15,241 bases of DNA from DASSJM01 sp049587975 (GTDB lineage: Bacteria > Actinomycetota > UBA4738 > HRBIN12), in the NCBI GenBank assembly GCA_049587975.1, contig JBAVEY010000044.1, positions 1 to 15,241 on the forward strand. The letters run 5' to 3'. The notes beneath the pieces are model-generated. The model made no database searches. It worked only from the letters and a program-made list of their open reading frames with translations, and was not told the origin of the DNA. The position numbers were made by a program, and so were the translations under genes. Positions 7,335 through 13,800 of this stretch are shown one piece after another. The first letter of the stretch is position 1, and the number at the start of each line of letters is the position of its first letter.

Positions 7335-7363
7335 TTGCATTCGAGTGTATGCAAACGTATTCT
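7335..7363 (+). promoter_or_regulatory. Possible promoter for araD, opposing and overlapping the transporter promoter
   Basis: TTGCAT (7335-7340) and TATTCT (7358-7363) are separated by 17 bp and point towards araD, giving a start near 7370 and a leader of about 129 nt. The -35 match is weak and the -10 fair. It overlaps face to face with the better minus-strand promoter. The TTGCAT also forms a 20-bp dyad with ATGCAA (7349-7354). Confidence 0.35.
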
Positions 7364-7373
7364 TGGATGTCAA
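7344..7373 (-). promoter_or_regulatory. Sigma-70-type promoter of the sugar transporter-araA operon
   Basis: Read on the minus strand, a perfect -35 hexamer TTGACA (7373-7368) is followed after 18 bp by TACACT (7349-7344), a good -10. Transcription would begin near 7337. This is the only consensus-quality -35 noticed in the intergenic region, and it points at the binding-protein gene. The short A/T-rich patch around it stands out in very GC-rich surroundings. Confidence 0.6.
7350..7363. promoter_or_regulatory. LacI/GalR-type operator-like site within the promoter spacer
   Basis: TGCAAACGTATTCT fits the LacI/GalR-type pattern TGNAANCGNTTNCA with two mismatches, both in the right half; the left half is perfect and the central CG is present. 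It lies in the spacer between -35 and -10 of the minus-strand promoter and covers the -10 of the possible plus-strand promoter. Binding would block both directions. The LacI-family gene at the window's left edge is the obvious candidate binder, by inference only. Confidence 0.5.
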
Positions 7374-7498
7374 GGCAACATCGGATACGGCGCGGTCGCG
7401 CAAGCGGCGCAAGGGAACCCGTTCGGTCGAGGGGGGTCTTTGCGCTCGGCGCCTCGTCCGGCCGGGGTGGGGCTCGATCGGGGAGCGGGAGGTGAGGC

Positions 7499-8224
7499 AT
7501 GCCGTCACCGGAGTTGCGCGACCGGGTCGCCGAGGCGAACCGGAGGTTGTCGGCCGAGGGCCTCGTGTCGCTGTCGTTCGGCAACGTGAGCGGCGTCGAC
7601 CGGGACGAGGGCGTCGTTGTCATCAAGGCGAGTGGCGTAGCGTGCGACCGGGTCGAGCCGTCCGACACCGTGGTGGTCTCGCTCGACGACGGCCGGGTCG
7701 TCGAGGGATCGCTGCGGCCGTCCTCGGACACGCCGACGCACTTGGTCCTGTATCGGCGGTTCGGCTCGATCGGCGGCGTCGTCCACACGCACTCCTCGTT
7801 CGCCTCCGCGTGGGCCCAGGCGGGGCGAGCCATCCCCTGCCTGGGCACGACCCATGCCGACCATTTCGCGGGATCGGTCCCGATCACCCGAGCGCTGACC
7901 GAAAGGGAGATCGCGGGCGACTACGAGGGTTCCACGGGTGAGGTCATCGTCGAGACGCTCGACGGGCTGGGGCTCGATGCGTGGCACATGCCGGCCGCGC
8001 TGGTCGCACGCCATGGCCCCTTCACCTGGGGGACCGACCCGGCAGAGGCGGTGACGAACGCGGTGGCGCTCGAGGCCGTCGCGGCGATGGCCTTCCGGAC
8101 ACTGGCGCTCGCCCCATCCGTCGGGCCCGTCGACGATGCGCTTCTCGCTCGCCACTTCGGCCGCAAGCACGGCCCCGATGCCTATTACGGGCAGGCCGGG
8201 GCGGAGGCTCGTGATGAAGGCTGA
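7499..8224 (+). CDS. araD: L-ribulose-5-phosphate 4-epimerase, class II aldolase family
   Basis: This 241-residue cytoplasmic zinc enzyme converts L-ribulose-5-phosphate to D-xylulose-5-phosphate, the last arabinose-specific step before the pentose phosphate pathway. SSDTPTHLVLYRRF (residues 75-88, Asp77), VVHTHSSFASAW (His96, His98), GTTHADHF (Asp121) and RHGPFTWG (His172) align, shifted by one, with E. coli Asp76, His95, His97, Asp120 and His171. The ending RKHGPDAYYGQ (223-232) carries the family's conserved tyrosine, Tyr230. GNVSG and IKASGV form the N-terminal phosphate-binding part. The ATG at 7499 follows GGGAGG by about 6 nt. It is divergent from the transporter-araA operon and shares its control region. 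Its stop lies only 3 bp from the end of galK on the other strand. Confidence 0.96.
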   Translation: MPSPELRDRVAEANRRLSAEGLVSLSFGNVSGVDRDEGVVVIKASGVACDRVEPSDTVVVSLDDGRVVEGSLRPSSDTPTHLVLYRRFGSIGGVVHTHSSFASAWAQAGRAIPCLGTTHADHFAGSVPITRALTEREIAGDYEGSTGEVIVETLDGLGLDAWHMPAALVARHGPFTWGTDPAEAVTNAVALEAVAAMAFRTLALAPSVGPVDDALLARHFGRKHGPDAYYGQAGAEARDEG

Positions 8225-8227
8225 GGA

Positions 8228-9382
8228 TCAGGGTCCGTCGTCGGGGACCGGAAGGGCCGAGACCCCGTCGCTCGCTCGGCACACGAAGATCTCGCACTCG
8301 AGTCCTGTGGCCTGCCCATAGGCGCCACGTACCGCCGGCTCGAACTCGCCGGTCCTCGAACGCTCGACGAGGGCGACGGCGCATCCGGCGAACCCCCCGC
8401 CGGTCAGGCGGGCTCCGAAGCATCCCTCGGCGCTCCGGGCCGCCTCGGCGATGGCATCCAGGGCCCGGCTCGACACCTCGAAGTCGTCTCGCAGGCTGCG
8501 GTGGCTCTCGTCCATGAGCGTGCCCACGAGCTCGGCGTCGCCAGCGCGCATCGCGTCCGCGGCGGCGAGCGTTCTGGCGTTCTCCGTGATCACGTGGCGG
8601 GCTCGTCGCTCGAGGGTGCCGGCGAGCTCGGATGAGCGTGAACGAAGGTCGGACTCGGACGCGTCACGCAAGGATCCGACGCCGAGCGCTCGGGCCGCCG
8701 CCTCGCACTCGCGCCGCCGGTCGTTGTACGCCGAGGTCTCGAGCTCCCGGCGGGTTCCCGTGTCCAGGATGACGATCGCGGCGCGATCCGGGATCGGGAC
8801 CCGTTCCGATCGGAGCGACCGGCAGTCCAGGAGGATCGCGTGCCCCCGCCGTCCCCGAACGCAGGCCAGCTGATCCATCAGCCCGGATGCCAGGCCGACC
8901 CACTCGTTCTCCGCCCGCTGACACAGCCTGGCGATCGCCGTCGAGTCCCACGCGAACCCCGAGGTGAGCTCGAACGCTCGAGCCGTGGCCAGCTCGATGG
9001 CCGCGGAGGAGGAGAGTCCCGCACCGATCGGGATGTCGCTGGCGATCGCCCCGTCCCATCCCGCCAGCGAGTGGCCGGCCTCCGTCAACGCCCACGCCAC
9101 CCCCTGGACGTAGACGCCCCACCCGTCCGACCGGCGGCCGAAGCTTTCGAGCGCGACGACGGCTCCCCCGTGACCTTCCGACCGGACGTCGACGCGCGGA
9201 TCGGGCCGGGGACGGATCGCGACGCACAGGTCGCGATCGATGGCGGCCGGCAGCACGAAGCCGTCGTTGTAGTCGGTGTGCTCTCCGATGAGGTTGACGC
9301 GTGCGGGCGCGCGCAGGAGCGCGTCGGGGTCGGCGCCGAACTGCTCGCGGAAGAGACGGGCGGCCCGATGCCCGGCGTCCAC
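8228..9382 (-). CDS. galK: Galactokinase, GHMP kinase family
   Basis: This 384-residue protein phosphorylates alpha-D-galactose with ATP to galactose-1-phosphate, the first committed Leloir step. Motif 1, the galactokinase signature RVNLIGEHTDYND (residues 28-40), includes the conserved Arg28. Motif 2, PIGAGLSSSAA (118-128), is the GHMP ATP-binding loop. Asp170 in SGLMDQLAC is the predicted catalytic base. Motif 3, GARLTGGGFAGC (323-334), closes the active site. The start is GTG at 9382, 3 nt after the galT stop. Its AGGAGG almost touches the start codon, so translation probably depends on coupling to galT. Later in-frame starts would cut into the conserved N-terminus. Length and motifs are complete. 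It forms a minus-strand galTK operon and converges on araD. Confidence 0.97.
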   Translation of the reverse strand: MDAGHRAARLFREQFGADPDALLRAPARVNLIGEHTDYNDGFVLPAAIDRDLCVAIRPRPDPRVDVRSEGHGGAVVALESFGRRSDGWGVYVQGVAWALTEAGHSLAGWDGAIASDIPIGAGLSSSAAIELATARAFELTSGFAWDSTAIARLCQRAENEWVGLASGLMDQLACVRGRRGHAILLDCRSLRSERVPIPDRAAIVILDTGTRRELETSAYNDRRRECEAAARALGVGSLRDASESDLRSRSSELAGTLERRARHVITENARTLAAADAMRAGDAELVGTLMDESHRSLRDDFEVSSRALDAIAEAARSAEGCFGARLTGGGFAGCAVALVERSRTGEFEPAVRGAYGQATGLECEIFVCRASDGVSALPVPDDGP

Positions 9383-9385
9383 CTC

Positions 9386-10471
9386 CTACCCGCCGTCTCC
9401 GTGGCCCGGGCCCGCGAGGAAATGCACGTCGGACTGGCCTCGGAGGCGCTCGGCCGCCTCCTCCGGTGTGAGCTCCCTCGCGGCCTCGGCGAACATCTCG
9501 TATCCCGCCACGAACTTGCGTGTGGTGGCGGAACGCAGCAGCGGCGGGAACAGGTGGGCGTGCAGCTGCCAGTGCTCGCCGTCCTCGTCGCGTCCCGGTG
9601 CCCCGTGCCAGCCCATCGAGTACGGGAAGAGCCTGCGGAACAGGTTGTCGTACCTCGCGAGCAGCCGCCGGAGGAGCTCGGCGAGCGAGCGTCGCTCGTC
9701 GTCGTCCAGGTCGGTGAGTCGCGGAACGTGGCGTCGCGGCAGGACGAGGGTCTCGAACGGCCAGAAGGCCCAGAAGGGCACGACCGCCACCCACCCGCCG
9801 CTCTCTGCGACAACCCTGACCTCGTGTCTCAGCTCGAGATGGACGTAGTCGAGCAGCAGCGGCTTGCCAGAGACCTTGAACGCCGCCCGTTGCCGGTCGT
9901 CCTCGATCGCGAGCTCGTCGGGGAGGTGCGCGCTGGCCCACAGCTGACCGTGGGGGTGCGGGTTGGACGCCCCCATGTCCTCGCCGCGGTTCTCGAACAC
10001 CAGCACCGAGCGGTATCGGCTGGAGAGCTCGGCGACCTGCTCCACCCAGAGGTCGACCACGCCCCCGACCTGCGATGTCGACATCAGCGCGAGGTCGAGA
10101 TCATGGCGGGGGGAGAAGCACAGGACGCGGCAGGTGCCGGGTCCGGTCCGCACCTGCAGGATCGGGTCCGCCTGCGTCGACCACTCCGGGGTATCGGGGC
10201 GCAGGGCGGCGAAGTCGTTGGTGAACGTGAAGGTCCGCTCGTACGCGGGGTTCCGCTCGCCGCCGGCGCGCTCGTTGCCCGGACACAGGTAGCACGTCGG
10301 ATCGTACCGGGGGCGCGGTGTGGGGGCGGAGGACTCGGTCCGGCCGAGCCACGGGCGCGCCGTGCGCCCTGCCGACACCAGGACCCACCGCCCGTTCAGC
10401 GGGTTCAGCCTGCGATGTGGCGACGGCGGGAGGCGGATGATGTCGTCTCGCGCCGGTCCGGCTGATCGCAT
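9386..10471 (-). CDS. galT: Galactose-1-phosphate uridylyltransferase
   Basis: This 361-residue enzyme transfers UMP from UDP-glucose to galactose-1-phosphate, giving UDP-galactose and glucose-1-phosphate. The ligands of the structural zinc are present: Cys60 and Cys63 in CYLCPGNER, His123 in SPRHD and His172, all shifted by eight from E. coli C52, C55, H115 and H164. The active-site motif HPHGQ (172-176) carries the nucleophile His174. A second metal-site-like motif, WQLHAHLFPP (301-310), resembles the E. coli iron site. RRLNPLNGRWVLVSAGR near the N-terminus is typical of GalT. ATG 10471 has no clear Shine-Dalgarno sequence. TATCGT ends 8 nt upstream, so a leaderless transcript is possible but weakly supported. 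galT is first in the galTK operon and divergent from the LAL regulator. No galE is visible to recycle UDP-galactose. Confidence 0.96.
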   Translation of the reverse strand: MRSAGPARDDIIRLPPSPHRRLNPLNGRWVLVSAGRTARPWLGRTESSAPTPRPRYDPTCYLCPGNERAGGERNPAYERTFTFTNDFAALRPDTPEWSTQADPILQVRTGPGTCRVLCFSPRHDLDLALMSTSQVGGVVDLWVEQVAELSSRYRSVLVFENRGEDMGASNPHPHGQLWASAHLPDELAIEDDRQRAAFKVSGKPLLLDYVHLELRHEVRVVAESGGWVAVVPFWAFWPFETLVLPRRHVPRLTDLDDDERRSLAELLRRLLARYDNLFRRLFPYSMGWHGAPGRDEDGEHWQLHAHLFPPLLRSATTRKFVAGYEMFAEAARELTPEEAAERLRGQSDVHFLAGPGHGDGG

Positions 10472-10526
10472 CCGGCGACACGATACCGGTGCCCGCCGGG
10501 ATCGGATCGGCCGGCGTTCGTCGAGT

Positions 10527-10554
10527 CCGTTGTCCGGCCGACGCGCCCCAACGG
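10527..10554. repeat. Imperfectly spaced dyad in the galT / LAL-regulator intergenic region
   Basis: CCGTTG (10527-10532) and CAACGG (10549-10554) are perfect 6-bp inverted arms 16 bp apart, in the 151-bp region between divergent galT and the LAL regulator gene. A two-turn spaced dyad in this position could be a binding site for a dimeric regulator. In such GC-rich DNA a 6-bp dyad can also arise by chance. Confidence 0.25.
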
Positions 10555-10586
10555 CGGGTGTGCACAGGCTTCGGACGCGCCATCCC

Positions 10587-10592
10587 TAGAAT
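10587..10592 (+). promoter_or_regulatory. Possible -10 element for the LAL regulator gene
   Basis: TAGAAT matches TATAAT at five of six positions and lies about 30 bp before the TTG start at 10623. This would give a short leader containing the GGGGAGGG Shine-Dalgarno. No convincing -35 hexamer lies 16-18 bp upstream, so the gene may rely on an activator or another sigma factor. Confidence 0.35.
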
Positions 10593-10622
10593 CCTTCCGT
10601 CCACCGCCGCGGGGAGGGCGCT

Positions 10623-13418
10623 TTGGCCGGTGACGTCATCGGGCGCGAGTCCGAGCTCGCGATCCTCGATCGCTTCCTGGACTCGATCCCGACCGGCCCG
10701 AGCGCCCTGCTCCTGTCCGGTGATCCCGGCATCGGGAAGACCACCGTATGGAAGGAGGGGCTGGCGGGTGCCCTGCAACGACGCTACCGCACGCTCTCAT
10801 GCGGCCCGGTCGAGGCGGAGACGCGGCTGTCCTACGCTGCCCTCGGTGACCTCCTCGAGCCCGTCCTCGAGGAGGCCCTTCCAACGGTGCCCGAGCCGCA
10901 GCGCCGGGCCCTCGATGTGGCGCTCTTGCGGTCCCCGAGTTCGGGCGCCCGGGCCGACCAGCGGGCCGTTTCCCTGGCCGTCCTGGGATGCCTCCGGTCG
11001 GCGGCCTCCATCTCCCCCGTGGTCGTAGCCATCGACGACGTCCAGTGGATGGACCTCCCCTCGGTCCGGGTGCTCAAGTTCGTCGTGCGGCGCCTGAAGG
11101 GCGAGCAGGTCGGCATGATGGCGGCCGTTCGGGGCACCGATCCCGACGACGATCCCTTGGGCGTCGTCTCGTCCTTCCCCGAGGATCGCGTGCATCCCGT
11201 CCACATCGGGCCGCTGCCCTTCGACGCCATCGAACGGGTGCTCCGGGACAAGGTGGGTGAGGGGTTCGCGCGAACCACGCTCCTCAGCCTCCACGAGGTG
11301 TCGGGGGGCAATCCCTTCTTCGCCCAGGAGATCGGGCTGGCGCTCCTTCGCCGTGGAGGTGAGGTGGCGGCCGGCGAACGGCCACCGATCCCGGACCGCC
11401 TCCAGGAACTCATCGCCGGCCGCCTCGAGGGGCTGCCTGCGAGGACCGTCGAGGCCCTCGAGGTCGTCGCGGCCCTGTCGGTACCGACGCTGGATGCGGT
11501 CGCCGCTGCGATCGCTCCTTCCGCGATCGACGATCGCCTGGGTCCGGCCATCGAGAACGGCGTGGTCGAGGTCGTCGGCGACCGACTCCGCTTCACCCAC
11601 CCTCTCCTCGCTTCGGCCGTCTACCAGAGGACCCCGCCGGGCCGTCGTCGGCAGCTGCATGCGCGGCTCGCGACGATCGTGCACGACCCGGAGGAACGAG
11701 CCCGCCACCTGGCCTTGTCGGTCGAAGGCGCGGACGTTGGCGTTGCGGGCGCCCTCGAGGAAGCCGCCTTGCTGGCCGGTTCCCGTGGAGCCCCGCAATC
11801 CGCGGCCGAGCTCTGGGAGATGGCCCGCCGAGCCACGCCGCTGGACCGAGGCGAGGAGCTGCGGCGTCGGACCCACGAGGCGGGCCTGGCTCACTACGAG
11901 TGCGGAGACACATCGCTTGCCCGGAACGTCCTCGAGCAAGCGGTGGACCTTTCGACGCACGGGCCGACTCGGGCCAGGGTGCTGCTGGACCTGGGGTTGG
12001 TCGTCGCGGCGGAGGAAGGTTGGCGGCGGGCCTTGGACGTCTTCACCGCTGCCCTGAACGAGGTGGGAGACGACGCCGCCCTAAGGGCGCGGGTCGAGCA
12101 AGGCCTCGGGTACGCGTGGCTGTTCAGGGGAGACCTCGAGGCATCAGAGCGGCACGCTCGCTCGGCGCTGCGCCTGGCCGAGGAGCTGCAGGAACCACGG
12201 GTCATGGCTGAAGCGTTCCAGGCCTATCCCTTCATCGAGTTCCTCCTCGGACGGGGTGTCGATCACGAGATGCTGGATCGCGGGATCGCCCTGGAAGGGC
12301 ACATGTCGGGGGAGATCGTCTCCTACATCCTGCGAGCGACCTTCGTCCTCGCTCAACTCCTCAAGTTCACCGATCGCCTGGACGAGGCGCGGGAGACGTT
12401 CAACGAGCTCCTGAGTGGGGCCGCGGCGCATGGAGTTGAGAGCCCGATCCCCCAGATCCAGTACCACCTCGCCGAGCTGGAATGCCGGGCGGGCAACTGG
12501 GGTGAAGCCATGGAACACGCCCGGGAGAGCATGGCCGCCGCCCAGCGGCAAGCCATGGGCTCCCTCTCGTCGATGGCGCACTTCGCGGTGGGTCTGGTGG
12601 AGGCCCATCTGGGACGGAGCGACGCGGCGAGGCTGGAAGCCCTCGAAGGGCTGCGCCTTGCCGAAGCGGCGGACGAGATCCTCCCGATGGTCCCGAACCT
12701 GTCGGTCCTGGGGTTCCTGGAGCTTTCCTTGGGTCGCGCCTCGGAGGCTCATGCGTATCTGTCCAGGGCCCTCGAGCTCAAGGACGCGATGGGCGTTCGG
12801 GAGCCCGCTTACTTCCGGATCGTCCCGGATGAGGTCGAGGCGCTGGTGGCCCTCGGGCGGCTCGACGAGGCCGACGCTCTCCTCGCCCCCTTCGAGGAGA
12901 GCGGAAGGACCCTCGATAGGGCCTGGGCCATGGCCACGGGAGCCAGATGCCGGGCGCTCCTGTTCGCGGCCCGAGGTGATCTCCCCGGTGCATCGGCCGC
13001 GGCCGATGAGGCATTACGACAGCACGATCGCCTGCCCCTCCCGTTCGAGCTGGGGCGGACGCTGTTGGTGAGCGGAGCGGTAGAGCGCCGGGCGAAGAGG
13101 AAGCGGGAGGCTCGGGACACCCTCACGAAGGCCCTGGAGATCTTCGACGGGCTGGGCGCCGAGTCGTGGGCGGACAAGACGCGTGCCGAGCTGGCGCGGA
13201 TCGGCGGACGGGCCGCCTCGTCGGTGGACCTGACCCCGACCGAGGCCAAGGTGGCGGAGCTGGTCGCCGCAGGCAGCACCAACCGGGAGGTGGCCGACGC
13301 CCTGTTCGTCAGCGTCCATACCGTGGAAGCCAATCTCAAGCGGATCTACCGCAAGCTGGCGATCCGCTCCCGCACGGAACTGGCCTCGAAGTTCTCATCC
13401 GGCCCCCCTGGATCGTGA
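10623..13418 (+). CDS. LAL-type transcriptional regulator: AAA/STAND ATPase, TPR-like repeats, C-terminal LuxR HTH
   Basis: This 931-residue cytoplasmic regulator has the large ATP-binding LuxR architecture. The N-terminus IGRESELAILDRFLD leads into Walker A GDPGIGKTT (residues 33-41) and Walker B VVVAIDD (133-139), giving a P-loop ATPase region of about 350 residues. About 500 residues of Ala/Leu/Glu-rich helical sequence, consistent with TPR-like repeats, fill the middle. A GerE/LuxR-type helix-turn-helix occupies residues 868-931: LTPTEAKVAELVAAG, NREVADALFVS, and recognition helix SVHTVEANLKRIYRKL. The start is TTG with GGGAGGG about 5 nt upstream. The best-known relative by architecture is MalT, where ATP and maltotriose drive oligomerisation and activation. 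It is divergent from galT, so control of galTK is plausible. It could instead control the small membrane protein downstream or distant genes; no target or ligand is evident. Confidence 0.92.
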   Translation: MAGDVIGRESELAILDRFLDSIPTGPSALLLSGDPGIGKTTVWKEGLAGALQRRYRTLSCGPVEAETRLSYAALGDLLEPVLEEALPTVPEPQRRALDVALLRSPSSGARADQRAVSLAVLGCLRSAASISPVVVAIDDVQWMDLPSVRVLKFVVRRLKGEQVGMMAAVRGTDPDDDPLGVVSSFPEDRVHPVHIGPLPFDAIERVLRDKVGEGFARTTLLSLHEVSGGNPFFAQEIGLALLRRGGEVAAGERPPIPDRLQELIAGRLEGLPARTVEALEVVAALSVPTLDAVAAAIAPSAIDDRLGPAIENGVVEVVGDRLRFTHPLLASAVYQRTPPGRRRQLHARLATIVHDPEERARHLALSVEGADVGVAGALEEAALLAGSRGAPQSAAELWEMARRATPLDRGEELRRRTHEAGLAHYECGDTSLARNVLEQAVDLSTHGPTRARVLLDLGLVVAAEEGWRRALDVFTAALNEVGDDAALRARVEQGLGYAWLFRGDLEASERHARSALRLAEELQEPRVMAEAFQAYPFIEFLLGRGVDHEMLDRGIALEGHMSGEIVSYILRATFVLAQLLKFTDRLDEARETFNELLSGAAAHGVESPIPQIQYHLAELECRAGNWGEAMEHARESMAAAQRQAMGSLSSMAHFAVGLVEAHLGRSDAARLEALEGLRLAEAADEILPMVPNLSVLGFLELSLGRASEAHAYLSRALELKDAMGVREPAYFRIVPDEVEALVALGRLDEADALLAPFEESGRTLDRAWAMATGARCRALLFAARGDLPGASAAADEALRQHDRLPLPFELGRTLLVSGAVERRAKRKREARDTLTKALEIFDGLGAESWADKTRAELARIGGRAASSVDLTPTEAKVAELVAAGSTNREVADALFVSVHTVEANLKRIYRKLAIRSRTELASKFSSGPPGS

Positions 13419-13451
13419 GCCATGACGTACCGATCACCGCCTCGACCGGTA

Positions 13452-13468
13452 CGGATTCCGGCGGATTC
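13452..13468 (+). repeat. Direct repeat CGGATTC with 10-bp period
   Basis: CGGATTC occurs at 13452-13458 and again at 13462-13468, one helical turn apart, in the 113-bp gap before the small membrane protein gene. The second copy overlaps the small hairpin GCGGA-TTC-TCCGC (13461-13473). A tandem same-face arrangement suits a regulator binding head to tail, but two 7-mers are slim evidence. Confidence 0.25.
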
Positions 13469-13531
13469 TCCGCGACGGTGCTCCCTCTAGCCTCGGGCTC
13501 ACGGATCGGCACCCAGGTGAGGGGAGGAACC

Positions 13532-13783
13532 ATGAGCACGAAGGCAGGAACCGTAGGGGTCTCAGGTCGACCGACGCGGTTCACGCTCTGGACCGCGGCC
13601 GTGTCCGCCCTGGCCGCGACGGCGCTGATCATGAGCGCGGTGGCGCTGACCCTGGCGGCCCGCGACGAGGGGTCCGTGACGAGCGTCGCAGGCAGCGGAA
13701 CCCGCGAGACGGCGAGCATGGGTGCAACTTCGTGGGACGCGGGCAAGCTCGAAGCCATGCAGGGTGGAGCGCTGGCCGGATAG
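13532..13783 (+). CDS. Small single-pass membrane protein of unknown function
   Basis: This 83-residue ORF starts at ATG 13532 with a strong GGGGAGG Shine-Dalgarno 4 nt upstream, which makes it a credible gene. Residues 1-16 are hydrophilic with Lys4, Arg13 and Arg16. Residues 18-43 (from FTLWTAAVSALAATALIMSA) form one Ala/Leu/Val-rich membrane helix. Residues 44-83 are a soluble tail beginning RDEG, rich in Ser/Gly/Ala, with a distinctive end SWDAGKLEAMQGG. The basic N-terminus suggests it stays inside with the tail outside, either as an uncleaved anchor or a secreted peptide. No lipobox Cys is present. It follows the LAL regulator by 113 bp on the same strand and converges on the Rieske gene 17 bp away. 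The frame is open further upstream inside the regulator gene, but that part is out-of-frame shadow. I do not recognise the family. Confidence 0.65.
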   Translation: MSTKAGTVGVSGRPTRFTLWTAAVSALAATALIMSAVALTLAARDEGSVTSVAGSGTRETASMGATSWDAGKLEAMQGGALAG

Positions 13784-13800
13784 CTCGTCTTCCCGACGGA

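Noticed and set aside
6065..7495. 476-codon plus-strand ORF antisense to the binding-protein gene
   Set aside because: The sequence is rich in Arg, Val, His and Gly with no fold signal, and it runs through the promoter region. The lipoprotein gene has a lipobox and a Shine-Dalgarno sequence.
8840..10465. 541-codon plus-strand ORF antisense to galK and galT
   Set aside because: It is an antisense shadow of two genes with intact active-site motifs.
13166..13531. N-terminal extension of the small membrane protein back into the LAL gene
   Set aside because: The extra residues are out of frame with the real regulator and Gly/Arg-rich. The ATG at 13532 has a strong ribosome site.
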